A DNA stretch of 5,267 bases, taken from CBFGRV01 sp965651265 (GTDB lineage: Bacteria; Bacteroidota; Rhodothermia; Rhodothermales; VXPQ01). Numbering within the stretch: position 1 is the first letter of the stretch; each line of letters starts with the position of its first letter. Below are positions 1 through 5,267 of this stretch, in pieces. A program made the translations under genes and the position numbers. Location: assembly GCA_965651265.1 (NCBI GenBank), contig CBFGRV010000120.1:1-5267 (forward strand). Reading direction: 5' to 3'. The notes beneath the pieces are model-generated. The model saw only the letters and a program-made list of their open reading frames with translations, did not search any database and had not been told where the DNA came from.

Positions 1-1245
1 ATGAATACCGGCCGGCGATCCGGAACGAACGAGCTTTCTACCATCGACACGGCCCTTCTGCTGGGGGGCGTGCTTCACGTGCGGGAGTACTTCGTGGATG
101 ACGACGAGATCCGGTCGCTCGCCGACTCGATTTATCATCGCGTGGATTGGACCTGGATGCAGTATCGGAATCCGAACAATCCGACCGCCGCCATCAGCCA
201 CGGATGGTTTCCCGATCCGGAGGGGCGCGCCAACGCGGACCCGAGCACCGGCTTCATCGTCCACGACTGGCTCGGCTACAATGAGGCGATGATCCTGTAC
301 ATCCTGGCTCTCGGCTCGCCCACGCACCCGGTCGGGCCGGAGGCCTGGGACGCCTGGGCGAGCGGCTACGGCGGGCAATGGCAGACGCACTACGGCTACA
401 CGTATCTGGTCTTTCCTCCGCTCTTCGGCCATCAGTATTCGCACGTCTGGATCGACTTCCGCGGGATCCAGGATGCGTTCATGGAGGAGAAGGGCATCGA
501 CTACTTCGAGAACTCGCGCCGTGCGACGCTCGCGCAACGGGCCTACCACATCGCGAACCCAGGAGGATATCCCAACTATTCAAAGGACGAGTGGGGCCTC
601 ACCGCCTCCGACACACCGGACGGCTACAGCGCGCGTGGAGCGCCGCCGCCGCAGAACGACGACGGCACCATCGCGCCCACGGCGCCGGGCGGCTCCATCG
701 CCTTCGCGCCGGACGAGTCCATCGCTGCGCTCAGGACGATGCATCGCAAATATCCGGCCCTCTGGGGCCCGTACGGCTTTCGCGATGCGTACAATGTCGA
801 TCGGAACTGGTTTGCGCAGACGTACCTCGGCATCGATCAGGGGCCCATCCTCCTGATGATCGAGAACCATCGTACCGAAGCCATCTGGGAGGTCGCTATG
901 CGCAACGAGTCGATTCGACGCGGGCTCGAACGGGCCGGATTTACCGGAGTCGGCGTAGCGGTCGACGACCCGGTTGAAGTAGCGAGGACCGATGTTCTCG
1001 CCGTCTTCCCGAACCCTACGGCGGATCGGGCGCGTGTCAATTACGTGCTGGATGCCCCCTCGTCCGTGCGCCTCGTTCTTTACGACGTGCTCGGGCGCGA
1101 ACTGACTGTGCTGGAGGATGCCACGCGGCCGGCAGGCGAGCACCAACTGGACATGGACCTCACGATGCGTCCCAGCGGGCTCTATCTGCTGGTGTTCGAG
1201 ATGGGCGATCGCCGGACGACGCGAGTGCTCACCAAAATCGAATAG
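1..1245 (+). CDS. Glucoamylase-family (PF10091, GH144-like) glycoside hydrolase with T9SS sorting domain, 5'-truncated
   Basis: This is a secreted glycoside hydrolase, probably acting on a glucan outside the cell. Residues 2-314 match the glucoamylase-family fold: NELSTIDTALLLGG (10-23), YNEAMILYILALGSPTHP (93-110), FGHQYSHVWIDFRGIQDAF (142-160), GIDYFENSRRAT (165-176), WGLTASD (198-204), DDGTIAPTAPGG (220-231) and YLGIDQGPILLMIENHRT (275-292). Residues about 330-414 form a type IX secretion type A sorting domain: VFPNPT, then YDVLGREL, then PSGLYLLVFE and a short basic end. The ATG at base 1 is almost certainly an internal Met, because alignment with the paralog in the next gene puts it about 100 residues into the catalytic domain, and no signal peptide is present. 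The true start is upstream of the window. PF10091 includes characterised GH144 endo-beta-1,2-glucanases, but the name glucoamylase is historical and the substrate here is inferred. The stop is followed closely by gene 2, so cotranscription is likely. Family and sorting domain are certain; substrate is not. Confidence 0.93.
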   Translation: MNTGRRSGTNELSTIDTALLLGGVLHVREYFVDDDEIRSLADSIYHRVDWTWMQYRNPNNPTAAISHGWFPDPEGRANADPSTGFIVHDWLGYNEAMILYILALGSPTHPVGPEAWDAWASGYGGQWQTHYGYTYLVFPPLFGHQYSHVWIDFRGIQDAFMEEKGIDYFENSRRATLAQRAYHIANPGGYPNYSKDEWGLTASDTPDGYSARGAPPPQNDDGTIAPTAPGGSIAFAPDESIAALRTMHRKYPALWGPYGFRDAYNVDRNWFAQTYLGIDQGPILLMIENHRTEAIWEVAMRNESIRRGLERAGFTGVGVAVDDPVEVARTDVLAVFPNPTADRARVNYVLDAPSSVRLVLYDVLGRELTVLEDATRPAGEHQLDMDLTMRPSGLYLLVFEMGDRRTTRVLTKIE

Positions 1246-1283
1246 ACGTGTACGCTGAAATCTTTACGGATCTATCCGGGGCG

Positions 1284-3548
1284 ATGATGAACGGGCGACA
1301 GGATGGCGCGAGATTCCGGGTCGTGCGCACGATTCTGATGGCGGGGGTGCTGTTGCTCGCACTGGGTGGGGATCAAATCGCCCTGGCGCAAGAACGCGAC
1401 CTGGCCGAAGCGCCTTCGTCCCCGGCGATCACCATCCTTACGCTGAACATCTGGCACAACCAGGGCGACTGGCCGGCGCGGCTCGAGTACATGGTGGATG
1501 AAATCGGCGCGCTGCAGCCCGACGTCATCCTGCTTCAGGAGGTGCTCCAGAATCCTGAGCTGCCGAATCAGGCCCATACGATTGCTGAGCGACTCGGGTA
1601 TCCGCATGTCCACTTCGCCTCCGTCGATCCAGAGGACGCCCCGAAGCGGTACGGCAATGCTATAGTGAGCCGGCATCCGATCCTGGAGGCATCCTCGCGA
1701 AAGCTCGAGCCGCTGAACGATTACCGCGTCGCCGCGCACGCGCGCATCGAATTCGAGGGGCGACCGGTCAACGTCTATAGCACCCATCTGCATTACAGCG
1801 GAGATGCGCCCGGTACGGAGGTGCGACGCCGCCAGATCGAGGATCTGCTGGATTTCATCGAGGCAACGCGGGGCGGCTACCCCGTCGTGCTCGGTGGCGA
1901 CTTCAACGCGCCGCCCGACACCCCGGAAATGGCGCTGATCACGGCGCGCTATGTGGACATCGCGCAGGTGACGGATGGATGGAATGAGGGCGGCGGATAC
2001 ACGCTCAACCCGGCGATGGGGCACGAGAAGCGGCGCATCGACTATCTCTTTGCCGGGCCGATGGTAGAGCCCGTCGCTGCCGCACGTGTGCTCGACCAGC
2101 CGCGGATCGATCCGGGGCGCACTCAGGGTGAAGCGCCCTCGGCGGCCGGCACGTCCAGCGTCGCCGATACCGTGTGGGTTTCCGATCACTTTGGTGTGCT
2201 CGGCACCTTCAGCCTGGCGCGCGCCGATTTCCTCGAGGACCTGCAGGAGCGCACCTTCCGCTGGTTCTGGGAGCAGACCGATTCCGAGAAAGGTCTCACG
2301 CCCGATCGCGCGCCGTCGCGGACATTCTCCAGCATCGCGGCGATCGGATTTGGACTGACAGCTTACCCGATCGGCGTCGAGCGCGGCTACATCACGCGCG
2401 AGCAGGCCCGGGAGCGCACGCTCAACACGCTCCGCTTCTTCTGGAATGCGCCGCAGGACAGCACGGCCCGGGGGACGACCGGATACAAGGGCTTCTTCTA
2501 CCATTTCCTCGAGTTCGACACGGGCGAGCGCTTCCAGACGAACGAGCTCTCCACCATCGACACGGCCCTCCTGATGGGAGGCATCCTCTTCGCGGCCGAA
2601 TACTTCGATCAATTCAACCAGAAGGAAGCCGAAATCCGCGCTTACGCCGACTCGCTCTACCGGCGCGTCGAGTGGGACTGGTTCCAGCGCGACGACGGCC
2701 TCATCACGATGGCCTGGCGGCCCGAGCGCGGCTTCGGGGGCGCCGCCTATGAGGGCTACGACGAGGCGATGATCCTGTACCTGCTCGCCCTCGCCTCGCC
2801 CACACACCCCATCGACCCGAAAGCCTGGGACGCGTTCACCAGCACGTATCGATGGGAAGATTTCTACGGCTACGAGCACGTCAACTTCAGCCCGCTCTTC
2901 GGCCATCAGTACTCGCACCTGTGGGTCGATTTCCGCGGCATCCAGGATGCGTACATGCGGGAGCGCGGCATCGACTATTTCGAGAACTCGCGCCGGGCCA
3001 CATACGCGCAGCGCGAGTACGGCATCGACAATCCGCGCGGTTTCGAGGGCTACAGCGGCGAGATCTGGGGATGGACGGCCAGCGACGGCCCCGCGAACAC
3101 GATCGCCGAGATCGATGGTGAATCGATCCAGTTCCGCACGTACTTCGCGCGCGGCGTGAGCGCGCTCTACATCGAGGACGACGGCACCATCGTGCCCACG
3201 GCGGCCGGCGGGTCGATTCCATTCGCGCCGGAGATCACGATCCCCGCGCTGAAGGCGATGCACGATCGCTACGGCGATCACCTCTACAACGAGTACGGTT
3301 TTCGGGATGCCTTCAACCCGACGTTCCGTCACGTCCAGGGTGTGGAAACCGAAAGCGGGCACGTCGACCCGGAACTCGGCTGGTTCGATGGCGACCAGCT
3401 CGGCATCGATCAGGGGGCCATCGTCATCATGATCGAGAACTATCGCAGCGGCCTCGTCTGGGACGTAATGCGGAAGTCGGACGTGATCATTCGCGGTCTC
3501 TGCCGCGCCGGGTTCTCGGGGGGATGGTTGGAAGGTCGATGTGATTAG
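1284..3548 (+). CDS. Exported fusion of an EEP phosphoesterase/nuclease domain and a glucoamylase-family (GH144-like) hydrolase
   Basis: Residue numbers count from an alternative GTG at 1248. I prefer ATG 1284 (residue 13, with ATG 1287 next to it) because it gives a normal signal peptide: a basic n-region, the hydrophobic run TILMAGVLLLALGG, and a likely cut after ALA before QERD. Neither start has a clear Shine-Dalgarno. Residues about 60-323 are a complete endonuclease/exonuclease/phosphatase domain: LNIWHN (Asn67), LLQEV (Glu98), GNAIVSRHPI, YSTHLH (His180), GGDFNAPPDTP (Asp218, Asn220), RRIDYLF (Asp265) and VSDHFGVLG (Asp313-His314). With all these residues kept it should be an active metal-dependent phosphoesterase; DNA, a lipid or a decorated glycan could be the substrate. 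Residues about 326-756 are a glucoamylase-family domain from ADFLEDLQERTFRWFW through TNELSTIDTALL, YDEAMILYLLALASPTHP, FGHQYSHLWVDFRGIQD and LGIDQGAIVIMIENYRS. It ends soon after this domain and has no T9SS tail, so a periplasmic location is inferred. Loops at about 616-630 and 693-711 are extra relative to the upstream paralog. The 3' end overlaps the binding-protein gene by 8 bp. Confidence 0.9.
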   Translation: MMNGRQDGARFRVVRTILMAGVLLLALGGDQIALAQERDLAEAPSSPAITILTLNIWHNQGDWPARLEYMVDEIGALQPDVILLQEVLQNPELPNQAHTIAERLGYPHVHFASVDPEDAPKRYGNAIVSRHPILEASSRKLEPLNDYRVAAHARIEFEGRPVNVYSTHLHYSGDAPGTEVRRRQIEDLLDFIEATRGGYPVVLGGDFNAPPDTPEMALITARYVDIAQVTDGWNEGGGYTLNPAMGHEKRRIDYLFAGPMVEPVAAARVLDQPRIDPGRTQGEAPSAAGTSSVADTVWVSDHFGVLGTFSLARADFLEDLQERTFRWFWEQTDSEKGLTPDRAPSRTFSSIAAIGFGLTAYPIGVERGYITREQARERTLNTLRFFWNAPQDSTARGTTGYKGFFYHFLEFDTGERFQTNELSTIDTALLMGGILFAAEYFDQFNQKEAEIRAYADSLYRRVEWDWFQRDDGLITMAWRPERGFGGAAYEGYDEAMILYLLALASPTHPIDPKAWDAFTSTYRWEDFYGYEHVNFSPLFGHQYSHLWVDFRGIQDAYMRERGIDYFENSRRATYAQREYGIDNPRGFEGYSGEIWGWTASDGPANTIAEIDGESIQFRTYFARGVSALYIEDDGTIVPTAAGGSIPFAPEITIPALKAMHDRYGDHLYNEYGFRDAFNPTFRHVQGVETESGHVDPELGWFDGDQLGIDQGAIVIMIENYRSGLVWDVMRKSDVIIRGLCRAGFSGGWLEGRCD
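3530..3535 (+). promoter_or_regulatory. Shine-Dalgarno for the solute-binding protein gene
   Basis: GGAAGG lies five bases before GTG 3541, inside the last codons of gene 2. It is the main reason to accept the GTG start at this position, and the lipoprotein signal peptide that follows agrees. Because the site sits in the upstream coding sequence and the two genes overlap by 8 bp, translation is probably coupled. Confidence 0.7.
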
Positions 3549-4842
3549 GGGCGCGCGTCATACCATCTTCTGCCTGCTCGCCGCAATCGTTCTGGCATCC
3601 TGCGACGGCCGGAGCGATGCCATCACTACGATCGACTTCTGGGGGCTTGGGGTCGAGGGCGAAGCGGTCAAGACCCTCGTGCCGGCGTTCGAGCGCGAGC
3701 ATCCGAACATCCGCGTGCGGGTGCAGCAGATTCCGTGGCGGGCTGCGCATGAGAAACTGCTGACGGCTTTCGTAGGGGATGCGACGCCCGATGTCTGCCA
3801 GCTCGGCAACACCTGGATCCCCGAGTTCGCCGCGCTCAATGGCCTCGCTGCGCTCGACACCCTCGTCGCCCGATCGTCGATCGTCGATCGCGACGACTAC
3901 TTCGACGGCATCTGGAAGACCAACGAGGTCGACGGCGCCGTGTACGGCATCCCGTGGTACGTGGACACGCGGCTCCTCTTCTACCGGAAGGACATCCTCC
4001 GCGAGGCCGGCTACGACGAGATGCCGACCACGTGGGCGGAGTGGATGGACGCGATGGAGCGCATCAAACAGAACGTGGGCGAAGACGACTACGTGATCCT
4101 CTTGCCGACGAACGAGTGGCAGCACCCGGTGCTGCTCGGGCTGCAGACCGGCGCGTCGATCCTGCGCGATGACGGGCGCTACGCCGATTTCAGCAGCCCC
4201 GAATTCCGCGAGGGCTTCGAGTTCTTCGTCGAGCTCTTCGAGAAGGACCTCGCGCCGGCGCTGAGCAGCACGATGATCTCCAACGTCTACCAGGAATTCT
4301 CGCGAGGATTCATTTCGATGTACCTGACCGGTCCCTGGAACATCGGCGAATTCGGTCGCCGCGTTCCGGAGGATGTCGAATGGGCCACGGCCCCGATGCC
4401 GGGCCCCGATTCCAGCGGGATCTCCCTGGCCGGCGGCGCCAGCATGGTGATCTTCGAAGCCTCGGAGAAGAAGGAGGCGGCTTGGACGTTCATCGAGTGG
4501 ATGTCCCGTCCCGAGCAGCAGCTGCGTTTCTACGAGATCACCGGCAACCTTCCGCCGCGCTACTCCACGTGGCAGGACTCGCTGCTGGCGGGCAATCCGT
4601 ACGCGGCCGCGTTCTACGAGCAACTTCAGCGGGTCGAACCCCTCCCGCGCGTCCCCGAGTGGGAGCGGATTGCGGACAAGGTCTGGGTCTATGCGGAGGC
4701 CGCAATCCGTGGTCGGATGTCGATCGACCAGGCACTCGCGGCGCTGGATCGTGAGGTGGATCAGATTTTGGAGAAGAGGAGGTGGATGTTGGATAGGGAG
4801 GAGGATGGGCGGCTTTCGTTGGGAGCGAGGCGGGGTGAATAG
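3541..4842 (+). CDS. Sugar-type ABC transporter solute-binding lipoprotein (family 1, MalE-like)
   Basis: This is the extracytoplasmic receptor of a carbohydrate ABC importer. It binds an oligosaccharide and delivers it to the membrane permease, whose gene starts at 5035. The GTG start is supported by GGAAGG five bases upstream and by a lipoprotein signal peptide, with a hydrophobic segment FCLLAAIVLASC and lipobox LASC (Cys21). The mature part fits the family 1 binding-protein pattern: IDFWGLGVEGEAVKTLVPAF (31-50), TPDVCQLGNTWIPEFA (82-97), VDGAVYGIPWYVDTRLLFYR (130-149), TTWAEWMDAM (163-172), FISMYLTGPWNIGEFG (257-272), GGASMVIFEASEKKEAAWTF (298-317) and a C-terminal NLPPR region (336-340). 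Several Trp residues (34, 66, 92, 139, 266) are typical of sugar-binding sites. The start overlaps the end of gene 2 by 8 bp, suggesting translational coupling. The last 20 or so residues go past the usual family end and are coded by purine-rich DNA with AGG arginine codons. The ligand cannot be read from sequence; the neighbours suggest glucan oligosaccharides. Confidence 0.93.
   Translation: MIRGARHTIFCLLAAIVLASCDGRSDAITTIDFWGLGVEGEAVKTLVPAFEREHPNIRVRVQQIPWRAAHEKLLTAFVGDATPDVCQLGNTWIPEFAALNGLAALDTLVARSSIVDRDDYFDGIWKTNEVDGAVYGIPWYVDTRLLFYRKDILREAGYDEMPTTWAEWMDAMERIKQNVGEDDYVILLPTNEWQHPVLLGLQTGASILRDDGRYADFSSPEFREGFEFFVELFEKDLAPALSSTMISNVYQEFSRGFISMYLTGPWNIGEFGRRVPEDVEWATAPMPGPDSSGISLAGGASMVIFEASEKKEAAWTFIEWMSRPEQQLRFYEITGNLPPRYSTWQDSLLAGNPYAAAFYEQLQRVEPLPRVPEWERIADKVWVYAEAAIRGRMSIDQALAALDREVDQILEKRRWMLDREEDGRLSLGARRGE
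3871..3891 (+). repeat. Three-copy 7-bp direct repeat inside the binding-protein gene
   Basis: CGATCGT, CGATCGT and CGATCGC follow each other directly and code for part of the stretch ARSSIVDRDD near residues 110-119. Each unit contains the palindrome CGATCG. The frame stays open, and the segment corresponds to a variable surface region of the family, so the repeat seems to be tolerated. Confidence 0.75.
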
Positions 4843-4843
4843 G

Positions 4844-4948
4844 AGGGGAGGTCAGAGGTCAGAGGTCAGAGGGCGGAGGGTAGAGGTCAGAGTTAGTCCG
4901 AGGACAGAGATCAGAGGTCAGAAGTCAGAGATGAGACAATAGAGTTCA
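4844..4948 (+). repeat. Degenerate 7-bp tandem repeat array, unit GTCAGAG
   Basis: The array starts two bases after the binding-protein stop. A degenerate unit at 4844 is followed by six in-register units from 4851 to 4892, of which those at 4851, 4858, 4865 and 4886 are perfect GTCAGAG. A 7-base break (TTAGTCC, 4893-4899) follows. The pattern then resumes with the phase shifted by 3 bases as seven increasingly degenerate GAGGTCA units, 4900-4948. Most of the strand is purine. The period is not a multiple of 3, and no conserved reading frame or spacer pattern is present. It resembles the short heptanucleotide tandem repeats known from some bacterial intergenic regions, such as cyanobacterial STRRs, but I do not assign it to a named family. 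Confidence 0.9.
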
Positions 4949-4996
4949 GTTTGGTCCGAAAAGCGATGCCCACCATCTCTTCCGACTTCCGACCTC
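4914..4996 (+). other. Possible long-loop hairpin formed between the two heptamer arrays
   Basis: Bases 4914-4926 (GAGGTCAGAAGTC) can pair with 4984-4996 (GACTTCCGACCTC) at 12 of 13 positions, with one A-C mismatch. The pairing can be extended to 4903-4930 against 4980-5007 with 20 Watson-Crick pairs of 28 and two further G-U pairs. The loop is 57 bases. There is no T-run after it, so it does not look like a classical intrinsic terminator. An RNA-stability or attenuation role between binding-protein and permease is inference only. Confidence 0.4.
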
Positions 4997-5014
4997 CGAC
5001 TTCCGACATCCGTA
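4980..5014 (+). repeat. Second 7-bp tandem repeat array, unit TTCCGAC
   Basis: Five contiguous units are visible: TTCCGAC, TTCCGAC, CTCCGAC, TTCCGAC and ATCCGTA. Read on the opposite strand the unit is GTCGGAA or GTCGGAG, which is closely related to the GTCAGAG unit of the first array. The two arrays are therefore related heptamers in opposite orientation, about 30 bases apart, and this one ends 20 bases before the permease ATG. Confidence 0.9.
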
Positions 5015-5022
5015 AGCTTCAC

Positions 5023-5026
5023 AGGA
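5023..5026 (+). promoter_or_regulatory. Shine-Dalgarno for the permease gene
   Basis: AGGA, within ACAGGAA, ends eight bases before ATG 5035 and lies just after the second heptamer array. The spacing is normal and supports this ATG as the permease start. Confidence 0.6.
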
Positions 5027-5034
5027 ATTAGAAC

Positions 5035-5267
5035 ATGTCCGCGCTCACCTCCGAAGCCCCGCCTGAACGCATAGCGCCGGCAGCGCCCATGCCGCGCCGG
5101 GTGCAATTCGGCGAGGCGCGGCAGGCGCGGGCTGCCTATTTCTTCCTCCTTCCGGGACTGCTCGTCCTCCTCGTCTTCTTCTTCCTGCCGATCGCCGGCG
5201 CATTCATCCTCAGTCTTACCGATTTCGACATATACGGGATCGCGGACATCCGGAACGTCCGCTTCGT
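5035..5267 (+). CDS. ABC sugar transporter permease, MalF/UgpA type, N-terminal fragment cut by window end
   Basis: An open frame starts at ATG 5035 and runs off the window; 77 full codons are visible. The first 33 or so residues are Ala/Pro-rich and polar, as expected for a cytoplasmic tail. A strong membrane segment follows at about 35-60 (AAYFFLLPGLLVLLVFFFLP, then IAGAFILSLTDFDIYG). The sequence FLLPGLL, a hydrophobic run, P, then SLTDFDIYG and an RNVRFV start of the next loop is the standard opening of the MalF/UgpA/LacF class of binding-protein-dependent permeases. The rest, including the EAA loop that contacts the ATPase, lies beyond the window; family members are about 290-310 residues. 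The start is supported by AGGA eight bases upstream. Together with the solute-binding lipoprotein before it this forms part of an importer; the second permease is expected downstream. The gene is separated from its binding protein by a 192-bp repeat-rich spacer, which may uncouple their expression. Confidence 0.88.
   Translation, partial: MSALTSEAPPERIAPAAPMPRRVQFGEARQARAAYFFLLPGLLVLLVFFFLPIAGAFILSLTDFDIYGIADIRNVRF

Noticed and set aside
1..3. ATG at base 1 as the real start of gene 1
   Set aside because: Alignment with the downstream paralog shows that about 100 catalytic-domain residues and the signal peptide would be missing. The Met fits an internal position just before the conserved TG-R-NELSTIDTALL region.
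580..1146. A 188-codon open frame on the - strand within gene 1
   Set aside because: Arg-rich, no domain, and fully covered by the conserved glycosidase and sorting-domain frame.
1248..1250. GTG at 1248 as the start of the fusion gene
   Set aside because: It is possible, but it adds 12 residues containing acidic positions before the basic n-region and has no clear Shine-Dalgarno. ATG 1284 or 1287 gives a more normal signal peptide.
2205..2235. A frameshift or assembly join producing a false EEP-glycosidase fusion
   Set aside because: The frame is continuous through the junction, with no stop and no low-complexity sequence. Both domains are complete on either side, and no separate start or ribosome site is evident for the second domain.
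1272..3362. A 696-codon open frame on the - strand opposite the fusion gene
   Set aside because: It mirrors the codon pattern of a high-G+C gene. The + strand frame carries full EEP and glycosidase motifs, while the - strand product is Arg/Val/Glu-rich with no recognisable domain.
3487..4623. A 378-codon open frame on the - strand opposite the binding-protein gene
   Set aside because: No recognisable motifs, and the + strand frame is an unambiguous ABC solute-binding lipoprotein. It is a shadow of high-G+C codon use.
4844..5014. CRISPR array
   Set aside because: The units are 7 bp and directly adjacent, with no unique spacers of 25-40 bp.
4843..5034. Riboswitch, intrinsic terminator or small protein gene in the spacer
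   Set aside because: No conserved aptamer pattern, no stem followed by a T-run, and the short open frames here are made of repeat units or lack a ribosome site.

Overview
The window is about 5.3 kb of G+C-rich bacterial DNA (by eye above 60% G+C). All genes lie on the + strand and are tightly packed. The first protein ends in a type IX secretion (T9SS) type A sorting domain, which points to the Bacteroidota/FCB group. Combined with the high G+C and GTG starts, this suggests a Rhodothermota-like lineage (Rhodothermus/Salinibacter relatives, possibly a marine metagenome genome). The taxonomic placement is inference; no rRNA or marker gene is present.

Layout: (1) 1-1245, the 3' part of a secreted glucoamylase-family (PF10091, GH144-like) glycoside hydrolase with a C-terminal T9SS sorting domain; its start lies upstream of the window. 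(2) About 1284-3548, a protein with a signal peptide that joins a complete endonuclease/exonuclease/phosphatase (EEP) domain directly to a second, paralogous glucoamylase-family domain without a sorting domain. (3) 3541-4842, a lipoprotein sugar-type ABC solute-binding protein that overlaps gene 2 by 8 bp and has its own Shine-Dalgarno sequence. (4) 4843-5034, an intergenic stretch filled with 7-bp tandem repeats in two opposed arrays. (5) 5035-window end, the start of a MalF/UgpA-type ABC sugar permease.

The genes read as one carbohydrate-use operon. An exported hydrolase (gene 1) would cut a glucan outside or at the cell surface. A periplasmic bifunctional enzyme (gene 2) would process fragments and perhaps remove a phosphodiester substituent. 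The solute-binding lipoprotein and the ABC permease would then import the oligosaccharides. PF10091 contains the GH144 endo-beta-1,2-glucanases, so a beta-1,2-glucan is a reasonable candidate substrate, but the sequence alone does not prove it.

The most interesting points are the EEP-glycosidase fusion, the two glucoamylase paralogs with different export routes and loop insertions, and the opposed heptamer arrays between the binding-protein and permease genes. These arrays could fold into a hairpin in the mRNA.
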